Positions 17,532 to 26,026 of a DNA stretch of 64,000 nucleotides are shown here, one piece after another. The notes under the pieces are model-generated. The model had not been told where the DNA came from, did not search any database, and worked only from the letters and a program-made list of their open reading frames with translations. The position numbers and the translations under genes are program-made. Each line of letters begins with the position of its first letter. Position 1 is the stretch's first letter. Origin of the DNA: Anaerolineae bacterium (GTDB lineage Bacteria > Chloroflexota > Anaerolineae > Aggregatilineales > Phototrophicaceae); NCBI GenBank assembly GCA_022841825.1, contig JALHQT010000008.1, forward strand, positions 310,001 to 374,000, given 5' to 3'.

Positions 17532-18142
17532 TCGCTTGCTCCCTTCATTCCGTTCAGGAGTAAGTCCGCCAGGACATCCGGCAGACGATCCCATTTCTGC
17601 TCCACCATCTCATCACCCAGGATGCTCTGAATCACGAAGCCGAACACAAGCGCCGAAGCACTGCGCAGCAGAATATCCGCACGTTCTGCGTCGAGACCAT
17701 GCTGCGTCGCTAAATGACGAAAATACGACTGCGCCAGTTCGAGCGTTGGCGCGAGGATGCGCTCTCGATACTGCCTGCGCAGATCGTCGTTGACCATGAT
17801 CTCGGACATCACGACGCGGAACAGCTCAAAGTGATCCTCATGCAGCGCCTTGAGCGGATAGCTGAGGAATGCCCGCAGCGCCTCGCGCAGATCGGTACTG
17901 GGCGGTGGTAATTCGGCAGCATCCGGTTGCAGGGTCTTTTGCAGGCGCTCCAGGATGCCGATCATCAGCGCTGTCTTGTTGGCGAAATAGTTGTAGATCG
18001 TCCCATCGGCGATCTCCGCCACCTTCGCGATATCCTTGATCGTCGTCAAATGGAATCCACGCTCGGCAAAGACCGCTGCTGCCGCATCCAGTATCTGATC
18101 GCGGCGCGCGGTGGCGAGCTGTTCCTGTATCTTGTCCTTCAT
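17528..18142 (-). CDS. TetR/AcrR family transcriptional regulator
   Basis: The N-terminal helix-turn-helix domain (about residues 12-58: ILDAAAAVFAERGFHLTTI, IADGTIYNYFANKTAL) is typical of TetR repressors, followed by an all-helical ligand domain. The ATG at 18142 has GAGG at good spacing; an upstream ATG at 18154 lacks one. The gene is directly upstream of and coupled to the glycosyltransferase. A perfect palindrome 37 bases upstream is the likely operator, so it is probably autoregulated. The ligand is unknown. Confidence 0.9.
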   Translation of the reverse strand: MKDKIQEQLATARRDQILDAAAAVFAERGFHLTTIKDIAKVAEIADGTIYNYFANKTALMIGILERLQKTLQPDAAELPPPSTDLREALRAFLSYPLKALHEDHFELFRVVMSEIMVNDDLRRQYRERILAPTLELAQSYFRHLATQHGLDAERADILLRSASALVFGFVIQSILGDEMVEQKWDRLPDVLADLLLNGMKGASE

Positions 18143-18178
18143 GGGTCGCCTCATCAGATGAATGATGGTTCATCACAG

Positions 18179-18196
18179 TGAATGAACGTTCATTCA
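18179..18196. promoter_or_regulatory. Perfect palindromic TetR operator
   Basis: TGAATGAACGTTCATTCA is an exact 18-base palindrome, the form typical of TetR-family sites. A weaker related half (TGAATGATGGTTCAT) lies at 18159-18173, between it and the TetR start. Confidence 0.78.
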
Positions 18197-18337
18197 AAAT
18201 ACAGACAAACACATTTCATGTCAATAGGCTCTCTGCACGACGGCAAACTGACCCCAACGACACAAGCGTAAGGACGCAGAGATCAGGATGACTCTCAGCG
18301 TGCATGCTGTCTTTTCAGTTGTGACAAACAACGAGGT

Positions 18338-19147
18338 TTATGGCTGCTGGAGGAATTTCTTGAGCGCGCCGTGAAAATGTTCCGGCTCGTCGAGCATGGG
18401 GAAATGCCCGCTGCTTTCGTACCAATCGATCTGACTGTGTGGCAGATATTCCTTCAGCACCTTGTACTGATACGGATCGACGATGTTGTCTTTCTTGCCG
18501 TAAATCCCCAACACCGGGATCTTGACCTGGTGGAGGATCGGTCGCAGATCCGTCTCGCGCAGTGTGCCGATACTCTCGAAGAAGGGCATGAACGCCAGCT
18601 TGGAGAAATCCTCGGTGAGCATATTGCCAAGCGCCCTGCCGTCCCGCGCCATAAAGTGCGCATAGCCGCGCAGGAATGGGCGGAACCCACTTTGGAACAT
18701 GTTGTAGAAGAAAGGCGCGTTCTCCGCCAGATCGACCCATCCGCGATACGCCGCCAGTTTGAGCAGCGGGCTAAGGGAGGTGCCGACAAGTGGCGAGCCG
18801 ATCACGCCGACCTTGACCACTTTTTCGGGAAACTGGATCGCGGTCTTCAACGACACAGTTCCGCCCATCGAATGCCCGATCAGCGGCGCTTTGATAATCC
18901 CCATGCGATCCATGAACTGACTGACAAGGATCGTGAACGTGTCAACCGAATAATCTTCAGACTGATCGCCGGAGTCACCGAAACCGAGGAAATCGAGCGC
19001 GTAAGTGCGGAATTCCTGCCCAAGAAACTCAATCGTCGGGCGCCAGACCGCCCACGAATTGAGCCAGCCGTGCAGGAGCAGCACGGGGCGTCCACGCCCA
19101 TAGACCTCGTAATGGACGATACCCTGATCAGTCACCAACGTTGCCAC
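18338..19147 (-). CDS. Alpha/beta hydrolase
   Basis: This 269-residue single-domain hydrolase has HGWLNSW (oxyanion-hole HG), the nucleophile elbow GHSMGG, an acid in YGKKDNIVDP and the catalytic histidine in SSGHFPM. All triad members are present. There is no signal peptide, so it is cytoplasmic. The substrate cannot be inferred. The start is GTG at 19147. It lies 40 bases downstream of the small GTPase gene on the same strand and may be cotranscribed. Confidence 0.9.
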   Translation of the reverse strand: MATLVTDQGIVHYEVYGRGRPVLLLHGWLNSWAVWRPTIEFLGQEFRTYALDFLGFGDSGDQSEDYSVDTFTILVSQFMDRMGIIKAPLIGHSMGGTVSLKTAIQFPEKVVKVGVIGSPLVGTSLSPLLKLAAYRGWVDLAENAPFFYNMFQSGFRPFLRGYAHFMARDGRALGNMLTEDFSKLAFMPFFESIGTLRETDLRPILHQVKIPVLGIYGKKDNIVDPYQYKVLKEYLPHSQIDWYESSGHFPMLDEPEHFHGALKKFLQQP

Positions 19148-19186
19148 AACTGCCTGCCTTGCCGGGGGGTACGGCGGTATGCGCGA

Positions 19187-19723
19187 CTACTTCGCTTCCA
19201 TCTCTTCGAGGATGGAATAGAGCAGTTCCAGGAGGACGGTTTTGACGCTTTCCTTCTGGTTGGCGACGCAGGGAAGCAGCTTAACGCCGTCTTCGATGCG
19301 CAGCGCAATCCGCAGGTCATCCGTCTTCCAGGCATCCGGCAAATCCTGCTTGTTCGCAGCGACGACATAAGGCGTCGGTGCGTAGGCGCGGAACGTTTCC
19401 AGAATGCTCTTTGCTTCGCGGAAGGTTTCCGGCTTGGTGCTGTCCACCATCACAACGAAACCGAGCATACCTTCTGCCAGGATTTCCCACATGAAATCGA
19501 AGCGGCGCTGACCCGGCGTACCAAAGAGGTACAGCACCAGGTCATCATCGACCGTGATGCGCCCAAAGTCCATCGCCACCGTCGTGTTGTCCTTGACGGT
19601 GCGTTCGACTTCCGAGCTGATCGAACGCTCGGTCGAAACGACTTCGATCTCACTGATGGAGTTGATGAACTCCGTCTTGCCAGAGCTGAAGGGACCAGTA
19701 ATGATCATCTTGACTTGTTGCAT
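19187..19723 (-). CDS. MglA/CvnD-like small Ras-type GTPase
   Basis: This 178-residue GTPase has a P-loop (GPFSSGKT), a G3 motif in the form FGTPGQ and a G4 motif NKQD. Gln follows the G3 glycine, as in active Ras-like switches. The layout fits prokaryotic Ras-like proteins of the MglA/conservon type, which usually work with roadblock/LC7 or DUF4388 partners. A DUF4388 gene lies 50 bases upstream in the same operon. A GAP1-like gene is at 56289. Confidence 0.88.
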   Translation of the reverse strand: MQQVKMIITGPFSSGKTEFINSISEIEVVSTERSISSEVERTVKDNTTVAMDFGRITVDDDLVLYLFGTPGQRRFDFMWEILAEGMLGFVVMVDSTKPETFREAKSILETFRAYAPTPYVVAANKQDLPDAWKTDDLRIALRIEDGVKLLPCVANQKESVKTVLLELLYSILEEMEAK

Positions 19724-19773
19724 AGACGTTCCGCTCTTCTACTGCACGTCCATCAAGGGACTTGAATACACGA

Positions 19774-20637
19774 TTAAATCGACCGGATGCGGTCAATGAT
19801 GCGACGCACAACCGTTTCCTGCACAGCAGGCGCTTTCGGGATAACCCGCCCTTTGCCATCCAAAATCGGCGCAGACGACCTGACAAGCTGCACCAGACCT
19901 GCTTGCAGCAGCCCATAGATGATCTTGCGAATCTCCAGGTCCGACATATTGTTCGCTTTGGCGATCTGCCGGATTGTGTTCTTGGGGTTCACGAACGAAA
20001 CAATCCGCCATTCCTCCACACTGAGATGAACGCCTTTGTACTTCTCCTTGGCGTTTTCAGGGAACTTGAGTGATATATCCAGGTTCGGGATTTCCTGGAT
20101 CAGCACTTCATTCTGTTTGATGCGCCGCGCACCTTCGATGATGACATTCTCCAGGTCAATCGGCACCATGATGCGGTCGCTACCTGGAAGCTGATCATCG
20201 TCGAAGCGAAAAGGTCCCTCGTGCCAACTCAGGAGGTCATAGACCACATCCAGCGTATGCTGCTGGACGCTGCTGACGACATCCTTCTGCGATACGTAGT
20301 TGGCATTTATCAGCAGGAGCGCCAGCGCCTTGTCGCTGGTATTCCGAGCACGTTCGCGGATGATGCGCGCCTGTTCGGTCGTCAGCTTGCCCGCTTTGTT
20401 GAGCACGGCGACCAGATTGCCATCCTGATCGTCCAACGCGGCATGAATGAGTTTACCCGTCTTGAAGGCAACACGAGCGCGTTCCTTGCCCGCTGCCATC
20501 TTAACGCCACCCATTGCGTCTTTATCTTTGGTCGGAATACCCTCAAAGATCGCCAGCGTCCCGGTTTTTCCCGCCAGGTTGATCAAGTTCAGCAATTGGG
20601 TTGTACTGAAATCGCGCAGATTGCCCTGTAACGGCAT
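19774..20637 (-). CDS. DUF4388 (PatA-like N-terminal) domain protein
   Basis: Residues 1 to about 110 match DUF4388 (MPLQGNLRDFSTTQLLNLIN and LAGKTGTLAIFEG), found in response regulators and GTPase-linked proteins. The rest is helical, with a winged-helix-like end (EWRIVSFVNPKNTIRQIAKA, LEIRKIIYGLLQAGLVQLVR). The gene is followed by the small GTPase on the same strand, so it is probably its effector or regulator. No phosphoacceptor domain is present. Confidence 0.85.
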   Translation of the reverse strand: MPLQGNLRDFSTTQLLNLINLAGKTGTLAIFEGIPTKDKDAMGGVKMAAGKERARVAFKTGKLIHAALDDQDGNLVAVLNKAGKLTTEQARIIRERARNTSDKALALLLINANYVSQKDVVSSVQQHTLDVVYDLLSWHEGPFRFDDDQLPGSDRIMVPIDLENVIIEGARRIKQNEVLIQEIPNLDISLKFPENAKEKYKGVHLSVEEWRIVSFVNPKNTIRQIAKANNMSDLEIRKIIYGLLQAGLVQLVRSSAPILDGKGRVIPKAPAVQETVVRRIIDRIRSI

Positions 20638-20819
20638 GAACTTACCCTACTCTCGCCAGATCACCCAAAGTTATGGTTGGGAACAGTCGGCATCGCACAC
20701 GTATCCCCGCGCAGTGCTCAGGCGACGATTGCTCGACGCTTGCAGCACTCAGAGGAGCGCAGCGGTTATGATTGGGATTATATGTAGTCTCACAAGTAAA
20801 CGCGAGTCTGGTGTCACTC

Positions 20820-21947
20820 ATGCAGACATTGTATGCCGACTTGTATCGTCACACAATTAACGCTCCCATCTGGCGAGGTATTCTGCGCGCCGCGCTCCTG
20901 CTGCTGAGTGGATGCTTTCTCAACAGCGCGCCCACCGCAACACTCGTGCCCACAGAGGCAGCACCCACATCCCCCACACCCATACCCGCTCTCGAGATTG
21001 CCGCCCTGCCCAGCGACGTCAATCCGTTGACCGGGATGAGGATGAGCATTGACTCGTTGAATCGCCACCCGATGCTCGTCAAGATCAGCAACGCGCCACC
21101 CCTGGTGCGCCCGCAGGCGGGCATCAGCTCGGCGGACATCGTCTACGAGCATTACACCGAGGGCGGATTGACGCGCTTTTCCGCGCTGTTCTGGTCGCAG
21201 ACGCCAACACGGGTCGGCTCCATCCGCAGTGCCAGATTGATCGATAATGAGCTGACAGCGATGTATCGGGCGCTGCTGGCATATTCCGGAGCGAGCGATG
21301 GCGTGCAGGCAGTCCTCAACGCCGCCGACTTCGCGCCACGCGCGTTCCGCGCGCCGACACCCTACTTTTACCGCGACGAGTCCGGAGTCGCGCCACACAA
21401 TCTCTTTCTCGACGTGAATGCGCTGTATACGTTGGCAGCGCAGCAGGGTTATGGTCAGAAACCTGACGTGCGAGGAATGGTCTTTGGCAGCAGCACGCCG
21501 CTCAACCCGGCGGGCAGCGGCATGGTGATCGAAGTCGAATATGCTGCCACGCTCGCAAGCTGGGTCTACGATGCCTCGCGGGGGGTCTATCTGCGCTTCA
21601 GCGATGGACAGCCGCATCTTGACGCCAACAACGGCGCGCAGGTCGCCGCCGAGAATGTCGTCATCCTCTACGCTCGCCACAACGAAACAGAGATCGTCGA
21701 AAGCGTCTGGCAGGATGTGGTCAGCTACAGCATCCAGATCGACCTGATGGGCGAAGGCGACGCGCTGCTGGTGCGCGATGGACAGCGTTACAGTGCACGC
21801 TGGCAGCGCACCCAGCGCGACCAACCGCTCCACCTGATTGCACCGGACGGCTTTCCACTGGCATTCAAACCGGGAACGACCTGGTTCCAGGTTTTTCCGC
21901 TGGCGGAACAACAAACATCCGGCGAAGAATCCATCGTTGTGCGTTAA
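20820..21947 (+). CDS. DUF3048 family lipoprotein (YerB-like)
   Basis: The ATG at 20820 gives a signal ending in the lipobox LLLLSGC, followed by a Pro/Thr-rich linker. The DUF3048 N-terminal domain follows (NPLTGMRMS, HPMLVKISNAPPLVRPQAGI, ADIVYEHYTEGGLTRFSALF, RVGSIRSARLIDNEL). The C-terminal half contains the second family domain. Relatives are secreted lipoproteins such as Bacillus YerB. Their role is unknown. A longer TTG start at 20772 would bury the lipobox and is less likely. Confidence 0.87.
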   Translation: MQTLYADLYRHTINAPIWRGILRAALLLLSGCFLNSAPTATLVPTEAAPTSPTPIPALEIAALPSDVNPLTGMRMSIDSLNRHPMLVKISNAPPLVRPQAGISSADIVYEHYTEGGLTRFSALFWSQTPTRVGSIRSARLIDNELTAMYRALLAYSGASDGVQAVLNAADFAPRAFRAPTPYFYRDESGVAPHNLFLDVNALYTLAAQQGYGQKPDVRGMVFGSSTPLNPAGSGMVIEVEYAATLASWVYDASRGVYLRFSDGQPHLDANNGAQVAAENVVILYARHNETEIVESVWQDVVSYSIQIDLMGEGDALLVRDGQRYSARWQRTQRDQPLHLIAPDGFPLAFKPGTTWFQVFPLAEQQTSGEESIVVR

Positions 21948-22019
21948 ACCACCATTCAGAAAATGGTGCAAAGCTGCCAAATCCACCTGACATTAACGCT
22001 AGCGACAGGAAAGTCTACT

Positions 22020-22025
22020 TATAAT
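22020..22025 (+). promoter_or_regulatory. Candidate -10 element (TATAAT)
   Basis: An exact TATAAT lies about 100 bases before the GTG start of the FHA gene. No good -35 hexamer is at standard spacing; CTGACA at 21987 is too far. A small stem CACCATT/AATGGTG lies upstream at 21950-21968. Confidence 0.35.
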
Positions 22026-22123
22026 AGGGTGAATAATTACGTAAATGTGTCTGGTTCTGGCAAAGGCGTTTGGTCTTTTGCGGAGCAGACCATCCAACCG
22101 AGCACCCCTCACAGGTCACCATT

Positions 22124-22852
22124 GTGGTAACGATAGCCGAGCTTCTCCAACTCTACGCCGGGATGCGGATGCAAGGAGTCGAAGCAAAACGCGCGCTAGA
22201 GATTCTGCGTCCGCAGATCCAGCAGCTTGAGCCGGACGAACAGATCGAAATCGTGCGGCAGGTACGACAAATCGAAGCTGAAAATGACGAACGCCGCAGA
22301 ATCGAGACTGACCCCAGGAAGAGCAAGCCGATCATTAAGCCCATCAGCCAGAAATCGCCGCGCAAAGAAGACAATACATTGGCGAAACTCTCAAGGACGC
22401 TGCCCATCAGCGAGTCGCTTTCCGATGCTGAAGCGTACATGGGGAGTTCCAGTACACGTAAGTTGATTGAAGATGGCGCTGACCGCGACGCATTCTTCGG
22501 AAGCGAGTCAATCCTCGTCCTGGTCATGCGCAGCAGCAACATCTCCTTCAAAGTTCGCCCACAGCGACAGAATCAGCCCATCATCATCGGTCGTGCTGAT
22601 CAAATGGTCGTGCCTGACCTTGACCTGTCGGAGTATGGCGGCTCCAGCCTCGGCGTTTCGCGTTCCCACGCCTCTATCCAGTACAATCCATCAAGCGCGA
22701 GTCTGGCGATCACGGACATGAACACTGTGAACGGGACGTTCATCAACGGCGTGAAGCTGCTGCCGGAAGAAGTGCGCATCCTGCGTCACGGCGATGAACT
22801 GCGACTGGGACATCTGACCATGACTGTGCACTTCTACTTCGCGGAAGAGTAG
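22124..22852 (+). CDS. FHA domain protein with helical N-terminus
   Basis: The C-terminal third is an FHA domain: IIIGRADQMVVPDLDLSEYG, VSRSHASIQYN and NTVNGTFINGVKLLPEE give the full GR/SxxH/NG signature. The N-terminal 100 residues are charged and helical (LLQLYAGMRMQGVEAKRALE), followed by a basic linker. It probably reads phosphothreonine marks set by the kinases in this region (inference). No ATG is in frame upstream of the domain start. GTG at 22124 is chosen, and a TTG at 22070 is possible. Confidence 0.8.
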   Translation: MVTIAELLQLYAGMRMQGVEAKRALEILRPQIQQLEPDEQIEIVRQVRQIEAENDERRRIETDPRKSKPIIKPISQKSPRKEDNTLAKLSRTLPISESLSDAEAYMGSSSTRKLIEDGADRDAFFGSESILVLVMRSSNISFKVRPQRQNQPIIIGRADQMVVPDLDLSEYGGSSLGVSRSHASIQYNPSSASLAITDMNTVNGTFINGVKLLPEEVRILRHGDELRLGHLTMTVHFYFAEE

Positions 22853-22962
22853 GACCCAGCAGCAATCTCTCTCTAACCTCTCAGGCTGCGCCAAGTAACG
22901 TTGAAGCTCACTGAAGCATCTATCATGATGGTAGGTTTTTCGCTTCTATGAGGAGAGTTTCA

Positions 22963-23790
22963 ATGCGCAACAATCAGCGCACCATCATCACCCTGGTGCT
23001 CATCGCCATCGCCCTGGCACTGGCAGTGGCTGCTTTCATCTGGTTCAGCGGCGGCAGCGGCACCCCCAGCGCAACCATCAGCGCTCCAACGCTCGACCTC
23101 TCCGACCGAACCACACCCACCGCCGAGGCAACGCCCGAAGCCACAGAAGAAGCGACTGCCGAGACAGCCTCTGTCGCAACCATCCAGCCGACCGCCGAAG
23201 CAACGACGGCAGCAGAAAGCACCACCGAAGCAGCTGCGCCCGCTCAGGAATTAGCCGTCTTCGACATTGACCCGGAGCAAAGCGAAGTCCGTTTCATCCT
23301 CGACGAAGACCTGCGTGGCGAACGCGTCACCGTCGTCGGCGCGACCAATCAGATTGCCGGGCAAATCGCTGTTGATTTCGCTGCGCCCGCCGCATCCGAA
23401 GTGGGCGTCATTCGCATCAACGTGCGCTCCCTGGCGACCGACAACGAATTCCGTAACCGTGCCATTCGTGGACAGATCCTGCAATCCTCGCAGGATCAGT
23501 TTGAGTTCGCCCAGTTCACGCCGACCGAAATCAGCGGTCTGCCAGAGTCCGTCACCATGGGCGAAGCGTTCAGCTTCCAGATCACAGGCGACCTGCAACT
23601 GCGCGACATCACCAACACGGTCACCTTTGAGGTCACCGTCACGCCCGTCTCCGAGACCCGTCTCGAAGGCAGCGCAGCAACAGTCGTCACACGCGAGTCT
23701 TACGGACTGACGATCCCCAGCGTGCCCGGCGTCGCCAATGTAGAAGAAGAGGTCGAAATCGAGATCGACTTCGTGGCAGTGGCTGGCTAA
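22963..23790 (+). CDS. Membrane-anchored YceI family protein
   Basis: The N-terminus has one helix (IITLVLIAIALALAVAAFIW) and a long Thr/Ala/Glu linker (about residues 40-95). A YceI beta-barrel follows (FDIDPEQSEVRFILDE, IRINVRSLATDNEFRNRAIR, TGDLQLRDITNTVTFEV). YceI folds bind polyisoprenoid or other lipids. AGGAG precedes the ATG at 22963, which is preferred to the ATG at 22948. Its TAA stop overlaps the stop of the convergent gene (CTAA, 23787-23790). Confidence 0.9.
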   Translation: MRNNQRTIITLVLIAIALALAVAAFIWFSGGSGTPSATISAPTLDLSDRTTPTAEATPEATEEATAETASVATIQPTAEATTAAESTTEAAAPAQELAVFDIDPEQSEVRFILDEDLRGERVTVVGATNQIAGQIAVDFAAPAASEVGVIRINVRSLATDNEFRNRAIRGQILQSSQDQFEFAQFTPTEISGLPESVTMGEAFSFQITGDLQLRDITNTVTFEVTVTPVSETRLEGSAATVVTRESYGLTIPSVPGVANVEEEVEIEIDFVAVAG

Positions 23791-24446
23791 CGCGCCACCA
23801 GCCGCCGACACGGATTCATAAAGCGCCACCAACCCGGCTGCTGAAAGATGCCGTAGGGCGTATTGTTCATCAGTTCCGTGAACGTCAGCGCTCCCAGATG
23901 CAGACTAAGCTGCCCAGTCCAGTATGACCCCGGTGTCGCTGGGCAGCGCATCGACGAAATGACCTGAACGCCCACCCGCTCAAAATCGGCGATCAGATAA
24001 GCGGTGTAGCGGCTGGGGCGCATCAGTTGCGCGGAGCCTGGTGCCCCAAACAGCGCCCAGGCATCGCCAAAACGCACGTCCAGGGCAATCCTCAGCGTCT
24101 CGACAATCGGCGCGTTGGCACTGCGCAGATAGATCAAGCCCTGGGCATCCGGCGTGATCCCTTCGGGTTGATCACCGTTCCAGCGCCACGAGATGTTGAG
24201 CGGCGTGCGGTTGATCGATTCAACCCAGGGATGCGCCCGCAGAATGGCTTCCGCCTCATCTGCGCTTGTCGTTCCCGCCTGAATTCCCATCCAGCAAGGT
24301 GGCGCGCAGCCTTCCGGTGGCAGCAGCATCTCGCGCAGACGGTCATCCGGCGTGGCACGCGCCCGCACCCCCGCCAGCAAAAGGCTGAAGGCGAACAGGA
24401 GGACGAACGAGCACAGCGCTAAACGACGCATGAAAGTTCGCCTCAC
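23787..24446 (-). CDS. Secreted protein of unknown function
   Basis: The N-terminus is a signal peptide (LALCSFVLLFAFSLLLAGVRA). The mature part has LLPPEGCAPPCWMGIQAGTT and ILRAHPWVESI and three further cysteines. I do not recognise a named family. The GTG start overlaps the flippase stop as GTGA; ATG at 24431 is an alternative. It is the last gene of the ABC-permease/flippase run, so its partner may be an exported polysaccharide (context only). Confidence 0.7.
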   Translation of the reverse strand: MRRTFMRRLALCSFVLLFAFSLLLAGVRARATPDDRLREMLLPPEGCAPPCWMGIQAGTTSADEAEAILRAHPWVESINRTPLNISWRWNGDQPEGITPDAQGLIYLRSANAPIVETLRIALDVRFGDAWALFGAPGSAQLMRPSRYTAYLIADFERVGVQVISSMRCPATPGSYWTGQLSLHLGALTFTELMNNTPYGIFQQPGWWRFMNPCRRLVAR

Positions 24447-26026
24447 CTGATCTCTCTGGCTGCGTGGACAAGCCGAGCGTCCTGCTCGGCGATAATCTCC
24501 TTAGGGCGACGTAGAAAGTACTCGCGGATCTTGGCTGGCGGACCAATCGTGATGCGCAGCAGAATCCCAAACGCCACCGCGTAGACGATCACCCCAACCC
24601 CTATGCTCACCAGCACATGCAGGTCTTGCGGCAGAGCCAGCAGGACGAGTGCCATTGCCAGGCTTGCCAGCGCCGGACGCCATGATGCAGGCAGTGGATC
24701 GACGATGATCGACATGCGCTGCCAGATGAAGAGATAATGCAGACCGAGATCGACGAACGTCAGGAGCAGGTTTGCATAGGCTGCGCCCATCGCCCCCAAG
24801 CGCGTGATGAGCAGTATATTCACAATCAGACTCAGACCCGTCATGATCACCGTGATACGCAGGTTGACCGACTCATTACTGCTGGCATACAGCAGAATAC
24901 CCACAACCTGTATCACAGCACGCACGATCAGCATCGGCATCACGATGCGTAGATAAATGGTCGCCTCAGCGAATGACTCGCGCCCATAGAGAAAGACCAG
25001 GATCTGAGGGGCAAGCAGGATCACCCCCGTGACGGCGGGAAGGGTTGTCCCAAGCGTGATCTCGATCAGCTTTTCCGCGCTGACCTTCAATGTGCGATAC
25101 CCTGCTTTGCCCTGCCGGGTCAGAGTCGGCAGCAAGCTGTTGATGACGCTCATCATGACCAGCATGATCGGGCTGGAGAGCTGCCCAGCCGCGCCATACA
25201 AGCCGACATCGATCTCCGTCGCCACCCGTGAGACGAGATAAGGTTGCAGCAGCGCCATCACTGCCACGGTTGCCTCAATGCCGAAGAATGAGCGTGCACC
25301 GCTGAACAGCGTGCGGAGGACGCGAAAGTCCACCCTGAAGCGCGGTTTCGTGACGTAACGCAGCATCAGGTACCATTCCAGGCAGAGGATAAGCCCATAT
25401 GCGATCACCTGGAACGCGATGATCGTGAGGAGGCTTGCACCCATGCTCAGGGCGATGAAGCTGATGACAATGTTGAGGAGGTTGACCGGGGCATTCACGA
25501 TGAAGACAAGGTGCATCTTCTCACGCCCAATGAACACCCCTTCGGTGACCATCATCAGCGTGTAGGGAATGATCGTGACCCCCATCAGCACGATGGCGAG
25601 TGCGGTCTCCTCGCGGTACCCGGACAGGATCACCACGCCGATAAGCGCGGCAAAGACGACCACGCTCGCCATCACCACAAGCACGGAACCATTGACCAGG
25701 TAGCCGTCGGTCTTTTCTGGCTGTTCCGACAGCTCGCGCATCAGATAATACTTGATGCCCAAACCCGCGAGGCTCCACCCGACGTAGAAAAACGTCAGGG
25801 CGAGCTGTGTTTGCCCAAAAGCGAACTCCCCTAGAAAGCGCCCGATGAGCGCGTACAGCGCGAAGCTGGAAGCGCGGTTGGCAATATCGCTGCCGAGTAT
25901 CGACAGCGTGTTGCGAATAAGCATTGCCGCGCGTCCAGGCGGGCGCGAGGACGCCGCTTCCAGCGGCGCCTGCCCGTCAGCAGAGGGTTCGGGTGCCGCT
26001 GGTGCGGTTTTTTCCGGGGGTATCAC
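24443..26026 (-). CDS. Oligosaccharide flippase (Wzx/MOP superfamily)
   Basis: This 527-residue protein has 12-14 membrane helices in the polysaccharide-transporter pattern, starting MLIRNTLSILGSDIANRASS after a Pro/Ala-rich leader of about 34 residues. GRFLGEFAFGQTQLALTFFY near the N-terminus fits MOP flippases, which move lipid-linked oligosaccharides across the membrane. The GTG start overlaps the upstream permease stop as GTGA, and its own stop overlaps the next gene. Cotranscription with sugar-ABC permeases is unusual for this family. Confidence 0.87.
   Translation of the reverse strand: MIPPEKTAPAAPEPSADGQAPLEAASSRPPGRAAMLIRNTLSILGSDIANRASSFALYALIGRFLGEFAFGQTQLALTFFYVGWSLAGLGIKYYLMRELSEQPEKTDGYLVNGSVLVVMASVVVFAALIGVVILSGYREETALAIVLMGVTIIPYTLMMVTEGVFIGREKMHLVFIVNAPVNLLNIVISFIALSMGASLLTIIAFQVIAYGLILCLEWYLMLRYVTKPRFRVDFRVLRTLFSGARSFFGIEATVAVMALLQPYLVSRVATEIDVGLYGAAGQLSSPIMLVMMSVINSLLPTLTRQGKAGYRTLKVSAEKLIEITLGTTLPAVTGVILLAPQILVFLYGRESFAEATIYLRIVMPMLIVRAVIQVVGILLYASSNESVNLRITVIMTGLSLIVNILLITRLGAMGAAYANLLLTFVDLGLHYLFIWQRMSIIVDPLPASWRPALASLAMALVLLALPQDLHVLVSIGVGVIVYAVAFGILLRITIGPPAKIREYFLRRPKEIIAEQDARLVHAAREIR

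Noticed and set aside
18371-19765. Long open frame (464 codons) on the plus strand opposite the hydrolase and GTPase genes
   Set aside because: It is antisense to two clear genes with full motifs, has no ribosome site, and its composition is that of a shadow frame in GC-rich DNA.
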